From Selaginella moellendorffii (taxonomy: Eukaryota > Streptophyta > Lycopodiopsida > Selaginellales > Selaginellaceae), in NCBI RefSeq assembly GCF_000143415.4, contig NW_003314330.1, forward strand, positions 712,089-776,088: a stretch of DNA of 64,000 nt, written 5' to 3'. Numbering within the stretch: the stretch's first letter is position 1; each line of letters begins with the position of its first letter. This document shows, one piece after another, positions 20,204-32,060 of this stretch. A program made the translations under genes and the position numbers. The notes beneath the pieces are model-generated. The model did no database searches, was not told the DNA's origin, and saw nothing but the letters and a program-made list of their open reading frames with translations.

Positions 20204-20230
20204 GTTTAGGGTTTAGGGTTTAGGGTTTAG
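20204..20230 (+). repeat. Interstitial plant telomere-type repeat, unit 2
   Basis: TTTAGGG array at the same place as in unit 1. Confidence 0.85.
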
Positions 20231-20861
20231 CAATTCAGTAGCTTGATAAACATGCAAATATAGAACTTGATGCAAAATCCTTTGATATGTTATAATGCCC
20301 CTAGGACCATAAACACATTTCAATAGAGAGGGTCCTTTCATTTCATAACTCCTTACGTAGATCTTGGTGAAACCAGAGTTAGTGAAGTTAGTTTCTTGTG
20401 ATCCCGCATCTGATTGTGATGTCCCTTTGCAGTGTCGATGGAAAGGTCAATGCACACCAAACTGTAAAATCTTGGAGCAAAATAACAGTCGGATCTATGG
20501 CAAATGCCCCTGAAACATTGTAAGGCTCGTGTGGTCTCATGTGGTGTCCGATCGAGATGCTTCTTTACAGGGTCATCAAGAAAGACATTGTATACCATTC
20601 TGTAAAATCTAGTTGCGATCTAACGGTTGGATCTCCAGAAAACTCAAAAAACTCTCGTGCGTGTCAGAATATTCTAGGAATATACTCCTATGTGCCCCTG
20701 AAAATGGCATGCAGCCCCACGCCATTCAAGAAATAACGCCAGATGATGCCGAGCATTTTTTGGTGCATTTTTTGGGATTTTTTGTATACCATTCTTTATT
20801 TAGCTGAACATCTGGCATTTTTGGAAATACAAGATGCTTTGGAATATCCAATCATGCATGG

Positions 20862-20869
20862 TATAAATA
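20862..20869 (+). promoter_or_regulatory. TATA box of rightward block, unit 2
   Basis: TATAAATA in the same context as in unit 1. Confidence 0.55.
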
Positions 20870-21698
20870 TAGCGAGGGTATTAAATGATATCCCAATCAT
20901 GATCTTTCTTTTGGATTTCACGTGCATGCAGTTCGAGGAATGATGACGTTGCGGATTTCTTTTGGATTTCACGTGCATGCATGCGCGCGGCGATCCAGAA
21001 ATTAATGGTGGCGCCCAAGTCCGAGGAATGATGACGTGGCGGGATTACCAACCGTCGTGACATTTCACGCGTGTGAGGTTAGGTTTTGCATTTTGCTTCG
21101 TACTCGCGCTCGCATCGCGCTCCCACTCACGATCACGCTCACATTCGCGCTCATCTACCTTCTTTACAGATTTCTCATGTGCATCGGCGTCCACTCACGC
21201 TTGCATCACACTTGCACTCGCATCGCGCTCATGTGCATCGGCGTCCACTTCAAGACACACCCAGTTTGTAACTTCGCCGCCAACTCTGCCGCCCACTCCG
21301 CCACCCACACGTAGCCCACTTGGCGTCCCGGGAGATTTCAGCGCCACTCTCCAATTGTAAGTGGCAGAGTAGCCTTGCTACCACGATCTGCTGCACACAC
21401 AGTGCACATTCGCCAGCGAGTCCAGCCTCGATTGTCACGCCTCCATTCGGCTTTAAATGGTAAATCTTTTAGGCCAAGTAGAAAATGGCATGAGGCCACA
21501 TGCCATTCAGTAGCAACATTGGCATGCACCGATTGGGCTCTCGAGTGCAGTCCGGTTACAAATGGCGTGTAGCCTCACGCCATCTTAGGATGCAGCCTCA
21601 AGACATCTGATGCAGTGGTGAATGGCGTGTGGCCTCACGTTATTTCCAGCTGCTAGCTTTTCATCTGTCAGCTCTAATTGTTGTGCATTTCTGAACAG

Positions 21699-22877
21699 GC
21701 GAGGAATTGTGTTCTTCTTCCAGCCACTGTCAATGTGGATGCAGAGAAGGGGGAGGAGCTCACCAGTTGGACTTTCGGGATAGAAGGCGAGGATCTGAGG
21801 CTGTACAACACAGATGGTGGGAGAAAAGAATGCATGGGGATCCTCATCCAAGTGACAGACACTCCATGCAGTTCCATGCAAGAATATGGACTGGCACTTG
21901 TGGTAGAGACAACGTCCGCCTTCAAGATCCACCTTGCACATCCTAGCGGCTTCCCGGAGGGGGGCAGCGGCTATGAGGAATTCCTAGAGGGAGCTAGGGA
22001 GAGGTTGTCCAAGAGGCCCACAATTTCAAAGACGCTGCGGGTCTATGAAGATCACATGGAATCCACGGACCTCACCTACGGCGATGTTCAAAAACTATAT
22101 TCCAACATTGAGCTGTTGAGAGTGCCTTCAGTTCACGAAGCGAAGGGGAAGGGGGTCGATCTGGAAACTACCCCGAAGCAGAAAAGGGTGGTCAAGCTCA
22201 AGTCGACGTCCGACTCTCCTGCTCCAAAAAAGAAGCTACTCGGTGATGCCATTACCTCGGGTTCGAACACTACACCCACCAAAAAGAAGAGCCGCAAAGA
22301 GCAGAAAGAGCAAGAAGAGGCAGCAAAAATTGTCGCAGATAATAGTACTTGTTACTATTCCAACAAAGTATATACAATCGACGTGAGCCATATCGACATC
22401 CAAAGCAAATACAACCACAGGCTAGTATCTGATGAGTGGGTGGAGAAACTGAAGCAGAAGATGCTGGCAAGTCCAGTAACACCCGACATCGCAGACGTGA
22501 TCCCCTACTACCGAACAATGAAGGGCGAGACGAGGTTTCCAGACTTGATCAATAGGAAGGTGTTGGACGATCAGAACATCCGGTTCTATGCCGTCTTCGG
22601 GCAGCATTCTAGCTTGGCGATGCAAGAGATAGTTGTGGATATTATGGTGGGCGAGGAGGTGAAGAAAGTCTTCAAGACAAGAGTTGTCCGCCTGATAAAA
22701 GGCAACTCACCCCTCCGATCTATCATATACATCTCCCACGCACAGAATGTCAAGCAAGAAACGTGCTACAAATCGGGTCTGCACGAGACATTGGCACGAA
22801 CACGGAAGCTCTGGGTTCAACTGAAGAAGCCACAAAAACCAGGACAAGGACATGCACTAGCAACTAGCGCCTGGTAG
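21699..22877 (+). pseudogene. ParB-like domain protein, unit 2, first exon (nonsense)
   Basis: Same exon as 7339-8517. The box-like motif reads RFYAVFGQHSSLA, closer to the ParB G(E/Q)H pattern than the unit 1 version. The last codon before the intron donor is TAG instead of CAG, and the following acceptor has decayed from CAG to CAA, so the two halves can no longer be joined normally. Confidence 0.5.
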
Positions 22878-22931
22878 GTAAGCCTCGTTACATGTGGCAT
22901 AGCATGTGGCCTCACGCCATTTCCATTGCAA

Positions 22932-23495
22932 GAATTCTCGAGTCTTCTCTCGAAAACACTGGGGGTCAATGACACACTCAGCATCCATAACATTCTACTC
23001 GCGACAAAAATTGTTTTTGACAAATGGGTAGATGTGCTGAGGAGGTACCATGACGGGGAGTTGCTAAACTCAATGGGTGTGGAGGACGGTCGGAAGCCCA
23101 ATGATTTGAAGCTCGACGCCTTGCGTTTCTCGCGGTCTCTAGACGACGACGACCTTCTGACAGTGGCTAATGCTCTTCTACGTGGTGAGGTAGTTTTCAA
23201 CAAGACCAAAATGACTCCCGGCCATATTGTGACATACGAGGACTTGTGCACGACTCTGAGAGCTCGTGCGCTATTGAAGGATTGGATTTTCGAGCAAGTG
23301 GCCATGGAGAGGGTGAGCATCGACACCACGCAAGAGATGATGGAAGCGCTGGAGTTGTCAAATGAAGACATCGACGAGTACGTGAAGGGGGCCCCCAAGT
23401 TCATCGATCTGCTGCGGGATGCCACGAAAAGTAAAGCTGAAAAGTTGGATCAGTATCCAAATTTCATTAAGAGGGATGTCGACCGCCGGCTTTAG
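22932..23495 (+). pseudogene. ParB-like protein, unit 2, helical second exon
   Basis: Open helical segment equivalent to 8572-9135, ending at the same TAG as in unit 1. Cut off from its first exon by the nonsense codon and acceptor change. Confidence 0.5.
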
Positions 23496-24061
23496 AAACA
23501 GCTCGACCCCGCAGCAGAGGCCTATCGAGAACCTTACCGGGTATACGTGAATTCGGATGAGGATCAAAGGTGGAGGAGCATCGTTTCCCGCGGAGATGAG
23601 CAGGTCAAGAACATCTTTTGTGTGATGGACTTCACAAACGAGGAAATCACTCATGCAGACGAAGTCAGCTCCATCATTGACTTAATGGTGGGACTTGCGG
23701 AGGTGGAATCTTCAGTCCACTATCTGATCTACGACTCCGAATCCTATCACAAGTTCTGGAAGGCCTTGAACGAGGTGAAGGCTCGGTTGAAAGGCAAGGA
23801 GATGCGGGAGATCCATGGGATAATGGCTAAGAAGAAAGGAAATGCTCAGCTGGGTCTTCAACGCAATAGCGGGTGGGTCACCTGCTTCCGACTCCAAGGG
23901 CAAATGCGTTGTCGAGTACAACTGCGGCGGACTATTCTTTCGAGCCGCACTACTCAAGGGTGTCCCGTGTGTTGCGGTGACAAACTCCATTGAAGAGGTG
24001 ACTTCAATGGAGCATATAATTACAGTAGCCAAAGAAAAACAGTATCTTCTCTACGAACCTG
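23496..24061 (+). pseudogene. Methyltransferase-like region, unit 2 (193-bp deletion)
   Basis: Equivalent of 9136-9893. The stretch matching about 9477-9669 of unit 1 is absent, joining ..MAKKK directly to GNAQLG in a shifted frame. The NCGGLFFRAALLKG motif survives only in another frame. Confidence 0.35.
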
Positions 24062-24375
24062 GTGAGTACGCACTTTAAGTTTAAATGTTATCTCACAAGC
24101 TCTGTATGCAGGAGCGTGGCCACCCCCAGATGCTGAAACGGCGTTAACAGCTATTGTTGAAGATACCCATGTTGGGTCGAGCTCACAACCTGCACAAGGT
24201 AAGGTCACGTGAGGCCTCACGCCATTTTGATTATAGATCGTTGTGAATATTCAGACACGAGGACTGAAAAGCGCACTGGTGGCGCGTTGAAGAAGGACAA
24301 ACAGACAAGCAATAGGAAAAAAGGAGGTACAAATTATATTTGCAATGGCATGTGGTCTCATGCCATTCCTTGCAG
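24062..24375 (+). other. Introns and short exons, unit 2
   Basis: Carries the same intron series as unit 1 up to the palindrome intron ending at CCTTGCAG (24375). Confidence 0.4.
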
Positions 24376-25059
24376 GAGACACTTCTTCAAAGGCAAAACA
24401 GGCAAGCACCAGCCAATCTCAAACTGACAGTGGTCATAAAAAGCGAAAGCACGTTGGACAGTCGTCGGGATCAGAGGCGTTTGATTCGAAAAGGAAGAAG
24501 GGCAACGAAAAGATGATAGGTAATGCCTCGCGGTCACCACCTCCTGACTCAGATTCCTATGGCGGACTCCCCTTCCCCAATCTCAATGGAGAGGTACAAT
24601 GGATGAGGGATGCTTTTCAAGTCAGGGCCATGTTTTTCTCATCTCGTTGTCTTCGAAGGGTGCAAGAACGTGCAGAAACCATGTTAAGACAGTCGGGTGA
24701 GGATACGGTCCTAGGTCACGCACTAAAACAGGCTATGGATGTCTTGTATTTTGAGATGGAGACTCGGCCAAATGATTTTCCCAAGATGGTCTTGGAAGAA
24801 CAAGCCATCCAGCCTGAGCAGCCTATGGAAGAAATGCAGGAGGGGGATGAGGAGCCAGAGAAAGATAATGAGCAGGAAGAGCAGAAGGACGAAGAGGAGG
24901 ACAAAGAAGAGGAGGACGAAGAAGAGGAGGACGAAGAGGACTTGGATGGTCCTCACAATGGTGACGATCACAATAACGACGACGACGATGATGACGACGA
25001 TGGCCAACCTGAGGTGGCCAAAGAGCAGCGGAGGAAGGTCATACAAGACAAACCATCAG
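24376..25059 (+). CDS. Fused basic-acidic exon, unit 2
   Basis: Deletions relative to unit 1 (about 10245-10927 and about 67 bp around 11050-11115) removed several palindrome introns and exons and fused what is left into one frame: a basic part (GHKKRKHVG, KRKKGNEKMI), then SPPPDSDSYGG and the Glu/Asp tract. Ends at donor ATCAG|GTAAAT. Confidence 0.55.
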
Positions 25060-25331
25060 GTAAATAATAGTACATCCATTCCTAACCTTTTACCATTTCT
25101 AACATTGTCCATGTAGGTCGCAGAGCAAATGGTAAGTAGAGATTATTCAATTGAATTTACAAACTCTAGCCTTTAGTGTCGAGGAAGGATAGTGCCAAGT
25201 AAGGGTCGAAACGTATGTCCAATCCTTCAGAATCAGCAGTGCGCCCAAGTGATATCGGTCTTAGTTCCTCAATAGCAGTTGATGGTAAATACAGTATAGT
25301 CGATTCAATGTGCTAATGAGTTTGTTTTTAG

Positions 25332-25915
25332 TACCACGGGAGGATACCATCTCAATCGAAGGGAGATATTTGGACATGCATATGGATCCGCCAGTGGACT
25401 CTACTTGCCTGCAAGAGTCATCAGAGCTGGTGGAGGCTACTATCCATATCAACGCCAAGCAAGCTGACCACGCTCCACTTGATGCTACCCATACCACTGA
25501 GTCAATCTTGTCCACATATCCAACTGACGGTGACCAAGCGCCATTGGACCCGCATGAGGCCGCCCCAGCCGCCGAGCCGGTCGTATCCTCATTTCCAATG
25601 AACTCAACGTGTGCCCAATCGTCTGACTACGCGCCGTTGGAACCTCCATACACTGCCCCTGCTGCCTGTTCGGTCATGTCCACTTTGCCAACGGAGGCAC
25701 CAGCTGAAATGGCGTGTGATCACACGCCATCGGAACCACCCCATGCCACTATTGAGCCAGTTGTACCAGAGTCTACAGCTGAAATGGCATGTGCCCACAC
25801 GCCATCGGATGCGATTGACCCACATTGCAAAGGAGAGTATTTCCGCCCTTCACGTTTCCTCAACCAAAACCCTCTCAACGACCATCGGGAGCACCATTCG
25901 CTAATATTGTAGATG
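25332..25915 (+). pseudogene. Pro/Ala-rich exon, unit 2 (1-base deletion)
   Basis: 584 bases against 585 in unit 1. One C is missing from GACCCCACATTGC near 25815, which shifts the frame to a stop just before the donor and uncouples the phosphatase exon. Confidence 0.6.
25709..25730. repeat. Perfect 22-bp palindrome in exon, unit 2
   Basis: Same sequence and position as 12285-12306. Confidence 0.95.
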
Positions 25916-25962
25916 GTAAAATTGACTTGTACCATTTTTTATGCTGACGCATTTCATTTCAG

Positions 25963-26825
25963 AGTCACGACGAAGGTACTGTATCATTTTTGATCTGAAC
26001 GGTGTCCTTTTCTCCCATGAGCGTGGCTCGTCCTGGAATGTCACTGCACCCTCCAAAGCCTGCGGTCGCAAGTTGGTCAAAAGAGACAAATTCACATTAA
26101 TCACACGGGAGAAACTGCGGGATTTAATAATGACCATGCGACACTTAAAACAGAGGGCCGGGTTCAATTTGCAATTGGGAGTTTGGACATCCATGATGCG
26201 CCACAATGCATTAACGTTGCTACAGATGATGCACGATCAGACACGAGTAATATTACCATTTGACTTTCTCCTAACGCAGGAGGATTGCTTGACTATGGTC
26301 CATGTGAGGGGTAGCAAGCCCATCTTCGTCAAGCCAGAGGCTGTAGTGATAAACCGGACTGCTAGGTCAAGTGAAATCCTCATCATCGATGACTCGCCGA
26401 TTAAAACTGCAGCGAACACGCACACATATGCAGTGCACCCCATCTCTTGCAGTATGGAAACTAGGGAGAAGAAACCGTATGTTCTGGGGGACCTTGCAAA
26501 ACGGCTTGGAGCGATGGTGATAGAGAACCGGCCAGTCCAGGAGGTGGCTGCAGAAATCAACCAAATGGCAGATGGAACGGTATATCAGAAGCCATTTGAT
26601 CGGACAGACACCAGTCATCATTTATGGCATGTATATTGTCTAGCCAAGCACTATCCGCATCTCCATAATCTGCTCAACCAGATGGGTTCTTCGACCACTG
26701 AACATGAGCGTGGACGTATTAGAGAAGAGATGGCATTACTATTGGGTTTAAATCTTGATAGTGTGGAGAGTGATGAAATTCCAAGATTATTGTATAGGCA
26801 TTGGAGGCAAAAAATAACAGTCTGA
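25963..26825 (+). CDS. FCP1/NIF-type HAD phosphatase-like, unit 2
   Basis: Equivalent of 12540-13402 and fully open, with IIFDLNGVLFSH, LGVWTSMM and ILIIDDSPIKTAAN all preserved; only scattered substitutions (e.g. AYGRK to ACGRK, MNQ to INR). The upstream frameshift means a product would need an internal start, for example the ATG at 25941 in the intron. Confidence 0.72.
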
Positions 26826-27243
26826 GATGGCATGTATTTATTTAAAAATGTAACTTATTATGGCATGGGGTTCCATGCCATTGTATTAATATTAAAAGAT
26901 AATTCTTTGAGAGGATTTGCATTATACTAGAAGTGTTACAGCATGTTATTGGAAGTCTACGAAGTTGTTTTATTAATAAGGGGAAAGTAAAGATTGAATG
27001 GGGACTTGGGCTCCACTTAGACTTGGAGCAACTGAGCCAATATTAAAAGGATGGAAAGAAATTGGACAACGATGACAAGGAGAAGAGAGAGGTGAAGCAG
27101 TGGCAGGGGGAGGAGAAGTGATTGAGTAGACATTTCCTTGTTTAAAATAAAATGGCATGTGCCTCAATGCAGTTGAATTTTGTTATATTTATATACTATA
27201 TAAAGGTTTGGAAACCTTATTTTACAAGTGGGATAATGACAAT

Positions 27244-27267
27244 TCCCACTTTAACGAAATAGAGCTT
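27244..27267 (-). repeat. Right terminal inverted repeat, unit 2
   Basis: Identical to 13821-13844; followed by ATGG (27268-27271), which pairs with 53366-53369. Confidence 0.93.
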
Positions 27268-27928
27268 ATGGCTAGAGCACCCAAGGGCGGAAGGCAGGGA
27301 GAGTACCCAATTGGCTCGCGTAAGGCCACGGTGTTCCGAAATGTTGTCCCAAAGGCCCAGACTGTGGAAAGGAAGAGGAGCAGTCCTCTAGGGCAATGAC
27401 CAAGGACACAGTCGTGTGGTGAGGAAGTCCTAGAGGACCGTGGGACTTAGTGGTCGGGCCTGTGGGCCTCGATCCAGTGGCAGTGTTGGCAAACACGGCC
27501 AAGGGCAGAAAGGGACTTAGTGGGGACTGACAGAGGGATATTGGGGAAGGCTATTCCCCTTGTCGGTGGGCATCCTAAGGATGCTAAGGAGTTGATCTGA
27601 GATGACCACTCACGGATGGTTTGCCTAGTCTTGGAGAGCCAAGACTGTGATGCAAGTGGTATTGGACTACCAGTGTGGCAAAGGTGATTGGGCATGGCCT
27701 TAGCGTAACAAGCTGCCATGTCAGTGGGACCTTTGAGTGTCGGTCATGGGATCGGACACGTGGAGCACTTGGACCAAGTGCAAATGTTGAGTGGCATGGA
27801 TGCCATTCTCGGGGCTAGCAAGTCCCAAGTCCTGAATTGGACTTATGGAGGTTGTGAATGAGACTCCTCCAAGTGGTCGGAGGTGTGGTTAAGTGACTAA
27901 AGTAGAATGGAAAATTTAGTCGCTTACA
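27268..27928 (+). repeat. Family 1 5' LTR, last part
   Basis: Matches 33075-33735 of the 3' LTR with few differences and ends ..TTAGTCGCTTACA, directly followed by a primer binding site. Confidence 0.88.
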
Positions 27929-27943
27929 ATTTGGTATCGGAGC
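27929..27943 (+). other. Primer binding site, family 1
   Basis: TTTGGTATCGGAGC next to the LTR resembles the common plant initiator-Met-tRNA site TGGTATCAGAGC. Confidence 0.75.
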
Positions 27944-30900
27944 TGTTCCTTAGTCCAACTTTTATTGGTGCTCAAGTATATCACCATTGATGTTGGCATC
28001 GGAAGGTCCTAGGAGTGGGCCTATCCTTGAGGAGTAGCATGTCAAGAGGACATGGCTCTCCACTCAAGTTCATGCGTGAACTTGGGCACAATGTGGTGGA
28101 TAGAAAAGAGCCAATAATGGAACGACTTTGGGATCTTGGGAAAAGTATAAGGTCTCCTCAGAGAGCTGAGGATGTGATCCAAATGAGCGTTTGACGCAGC
28201 AAACGGGCTAACGTAGTTGTGATAAACAACTATAGTTGGGATCACGGCAAAGATGTAGACTCCAAAACAATAAAGGAGTCACAAGATTATCCTCATATAG
28301 TTGAGGTTGGTGCTCATGAATGTGAGACTAGAGGTAATGACCGTAAGAGGTCAAATACGGAAGAGGACTCAAGTCCTTGAAATGGTAGCCGGAGCTACCT
28401 TTAATAAATGCTGGAACAACCCAAGGAGTTGGGGGGTGTACTTAGAGATGAGTTGGTATTCTCATCACATGGACAAGTAGTCCTAAGGGGCAAAGGTTGC
28501 CCCAAGAGAACAAAATCAAGTGTCAGAGTAACACTTGTGAAAATAGTCCTTTTGAGTAGGACAGGAATACAAGAAGTGTATTCCAGTGAGCTAGTGCCTC
28601 ACAAGTAGGACCTTACAGGTCTGTGGATTAACCAAGTCCAAAACTGCTAGATGACTCAAGTAGAGTCAAAGGATGGTCCTAAAAGGACTGATAGAAGCAT
28701 TTGGACTGAGGTGTGTTGTACCCCACGAAGGATGGGGGGGATCATAGGATCCAATAATGAGAACAAAGGGTATCTCATCGATGGCAAAATGTGCCATGCT
28801 AAAGTTGTGGGAAAATTGTTCCCAAAAAGAAAACAACTTTGACACAAAGTTGTGTGAGACCTCTATGGTGCAGTGCTAACAGATGATTGGCATGAGAAAG
28901 AACAGTATTGGTCTTGGCAAAGACTTAGACACAAAGAAGAAGTGTCATAGAGGTAGGCTCATGAAGCCGATGGTGTGGAGACACCAAATGTGCCAAGGTG
29001 TGATACCTTGAGGCTATGTTGATGGGTTCATGAGAACCCCTTGCCAAAGGAATCCTAATAGAAATGGGAATGGCATAGCTTAAGCTGCAGAGCATGCAGT
29101 TGGAGTGTGGTGACCCAGATAATGATGGAGGTGTGGAAGCACCAGCAATGAGTTATAGGACTTGACAACTACGAGGCAACTAAGCAAGAGGTGCAAAATA
29201 ATTGGTTAAACGGGTAGAAGGTAACTACCCAAGCCTTCTTAATGGCATAGGGAAGTTGGATATACCTTTACGGGGGATAAGTTGCTTATGTTGCGATATA
29301 GTAAGTCAATGTCATAAAAGGAAATACTCATTGTCAAGGAAGCCGTCATTGGGACACCCGAACACTCTGGAACACCAGGAGGTGGTGTTTGATGTCGCGA
29401 GGGCAATAGATAAGGCCCAAGGGACTAAGTCCCTAGCGAATGATGGATAGTAGATGCTATCCAAATGTCCAAGGTGGCGGAGACAGGAGAAGACTGTCTA
29501 CTCGAATTGGACAAAGCCAAAAATGGAATTTTGGCAAGGCTAGCAATGGGTATGCAAAGGCCCATAAGCAACAACGTAATCCCGGTGTGTGGGATTATAG
29601 GGTGAGCATACCTGGATTGAGGAACCACTCCCTAGGCTATCGGGTAGGTTCATCCCTAAGAATACTTGCTAAGGCATGATAGAAAGTGCAAAGCTATCTT
29701 CCTGGTCTGGAGGAGAATGACCGAAGGAAAGGTGTGAAGCCAAAAGCAAATAGTAAGGGGATAGAACCGAACCATAGGAATCGAAGGGCATAACCAAGGT
29801 TGGTTATACCAGCTGGGAGTGGAGAATCAAGTGGGGGCTCGAGGGTGTTGCCGCTAACAACCGTGATGCCATGGAGAGTCTAAAATATGGAATTGTCCAT
29901 GTTAGACTATATGGTAATTGGAAAGCTTGCAAAAAGGGAAGCCTTAACAAGCTAAGGGACAGAGTTCCTTCAAGGTTCCCAAAGAGGATTCTAGGTAGCT
30001 TAGTACCTAGAAAGGCCAAGCGTAAATGGTTCAAGAAACACGCGAAATCAAAGTGGCGCAGCAGAAGCGTGGTCTTGAAGCTTGCTATGAAGCAAGGCTA
30101 TCAAGGTTAGGGAAGTAGTTCCCGAGTGTTCAAAGAGAGGGCTTTGAACGAAAGTCGATGATCAAGGGCTTTCACACTTGTGCAGGAACCATGTTACAGT
30201 GGTCGGAAGACTTGCCAAAGCGAGAATGGCAAGTCAGAGGAACAAATACCCTAGTTGAAGGTGATAACTTCAAAAAGGGTGGGCCATGGGGCCAAGCATG
30301 GAGGAGTTCATGCATGATCATAGGCTTGTCAAGTGAGAGGACTTGGCAGTAGGGAGGAACTAGGTTCCTAAGCTGTGATTTATAGCTCGCTTTGAGTATA
30401 AGTTGGTGCACCGGCGTGGGGAGTCATGCCAGGCATCCTGGGTGATGCCATCCGTAGATGCATATACGGAGGTTGGGTTCGAGTCCCGACCCTCTAGTGC
30501 TTAGGTTCGAGTCCCAAATCACTAGGGCGTGGTGATGGTTTGGAATATGAGGACACTCATATTTCGGTGGTCATGGACTCTCAATGAGGAGATTGGCTTG
30601 GGCACACTACCAAGCGGGGGATGCCCCGGAGTCGTGATGCATGGTTAGATTGCTTAGTGTGGCTTAGCATATCTAACTTGAACACTTTGGTGCCAGTGGC
30701 ACCAAGGACGTGGTGAATATGATGGGGACACCCAGTCTCAGTTGCTATGGACCCTTGGCCGAAAGGGCTGGCTTGGGCGCACCGCCAAGTGTGGGGGATG
30801 CCCCCAGGGTCGTAGTTAACAAGTTAAAGGTCTGGAAGACCTAGTACCCATTGGCAAACCTGTTAAGGTGCCGAGGTGAGATCACTAGGTGATCTTGTGG

Positions 30901-32060
30901 CTAAATAAGGACAAGGTCCTTGTTTGGGTTAAGGAATAAGGTTCCTAGTTCAAAGTGTTGATTTGAACTATTGATGATGGTGTGGCTTGGTCAAGGTGAT
31001 CAAGTGGGAAAAACACCTTAGGGAAATGAGCTATGTCATTGCGATGGCATAGTGTGCCCAAGGAAAGTAGTCTTTAAAGAGACCTATGGGAGGGTCACAA
31101 AGTTGGGCCATGGATAGAGCCCACAGTAGAAGATGCTAAAGAGACTTACTAGGGGTGAACACCCTAGTCTTGGCAAAGCAAAGCCTTCGCTATGGAATCA
31201 AAAGAAAACCTCAAGGAGGGAGGTAGAAATTCAATGTTGCTTGGTGCAACAATCAACGGATAGGAGCAAAAGATGAGTGGCCAAGATAGGGCCGTGGAAT
31301 CCCTTGGAAGGAATCCAAGTGACAAAGTTAGGCGAGGAACACTAATGTGTTGGACGCTAACAAATTGCGGGAAAGGAAGTGCATTTCCAAGGATGGATTC
31401 CAAATTGCTCCGATTTGGCGAAAGTGGAAGCTCTAAAGGAGGGAGCGGTAAGGTAGCCAAATGATAGGGCTATGAACAGCCCTAGCACAAAGTATGATAA
31501 ATGGAACTTAGTGCCCAAGGTGGCACAAAATAGAAGAGAGGATGATGGTGCCCTCATGTAACGAACTTCCTAGGATAGGGAAGTGGAGTTGCACAATCTG
31601 TGCAATGCAAGGTGTTGGAGACACCTAGGAAATTGACTTCCAAAAGTCAAAAGAGTAAAAGTTCCAAGGTGCAAACGTTCAATAGATGGAAATTGAGACT
31701 ACTCGAGAAGGACTAGTGGGAGTGACTTAGAGAAGGGTCTCTAAGAGGTTTAGCGAGAACTAAACCAATAAAAGGAGAGAACCACTACATGTGGTCCAAT
31801 CAGTCTCTAAGTTGGAGAGACTACCCTCCTTAGAGGATGGGCAAGGCATGGTGAGCCTTTGGTGTCAAACCATTGAGGAATATGCAAAAGGCATGGTGAG
31901 CCTTCAATGTCAAACCATTGACGAATATGGAGAAGGCATGGTGAGCCTTCAATGTCAAACCATTGACAAATATTGGTTAGGTGCCAAGGATGGAAATGGT
32001 AACACATGTGGGGTTTACCGTTCGATGAGGACATCGAACTTTGTCTATAGGTGGTGGAGT
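27944..32060 (+). mobile_element. Coding-free internal domain of a LARD-type LTR element (family 1)
   Basis: About 4.1 kb between PBS and polypurine tract with no frame longer than about 100 residues and no gag/pol similarity. The text is Gly/Lys-codon-like and G-rich with short repeated words (AAGGGACT, GGTGATC). The end GTTCGATGAGGACATCGAAC...GGTGGTGGAGT before the 3' LTR is nearly identical to the PPT region of the chromovirus near 43669, so it is probably mobilised by it. Confidence 0.7.
31843..31977 (+). repeat. Three 45-bp tandem repeats
   Basis: Units start at 31843, 31888 and 31933 with AAGGCATGGTGAGCCTT and contain GTCAAACCATTGA. The period is a multiple of three, though no gene is evident. 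Confidence 0.9.

Larger units (their letters stand above)
18688..20861. promoter_or_regulatory. Divergent intergenic region, unit 2
   Basis: Counterpart of 4647-6487 but longer on the left, with extra palindromes (about 18840-18864, 19061-19084, 19159-19183) and CTCGCAACACCGCAACTGCTCGTAGCG-like tandem units (19276-19345). Includes the TTTAGGG array and TATA box. No coding frame I trust. Confidence 0.55.
14094..27267. mobile_element. Large TIR DNA transposon, unit 2 (left 106 bp missing)
   Basis: Near-identical to unit 1 from its position 398 onward and in the same orientation, ending in the same 24-bp TIR. The right flank ATGG (27268-27271) pairs with ATGG left of the isolated left end at 53366-53369, so this is a separate insertion, not a tandem duplicate. 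Compared with unit 1 it keeps the full DUF8039-like gene and an open transposase through the catalytic blocks. It has lost the left TIR, about 193 bp of the methyltransferase-like region and most of the Lys-rich exons, and it carries its own nonsense and frameshift lesions. Confidence 0.9.

Noticed and set aside
292-27267. Tandem duplication of one transposon
   Set aside because: The two units have different TSDs (CGAA and ATGG) and separate empty sites in the sister LTR.
27780-27815. TGGCATGGATGCCA in the family 1 LTR as a member of the palindrome family
   Set aside because: Shorter, lacks the GGCC centre, and occurs only once per LTR (also 33599); probably chance.
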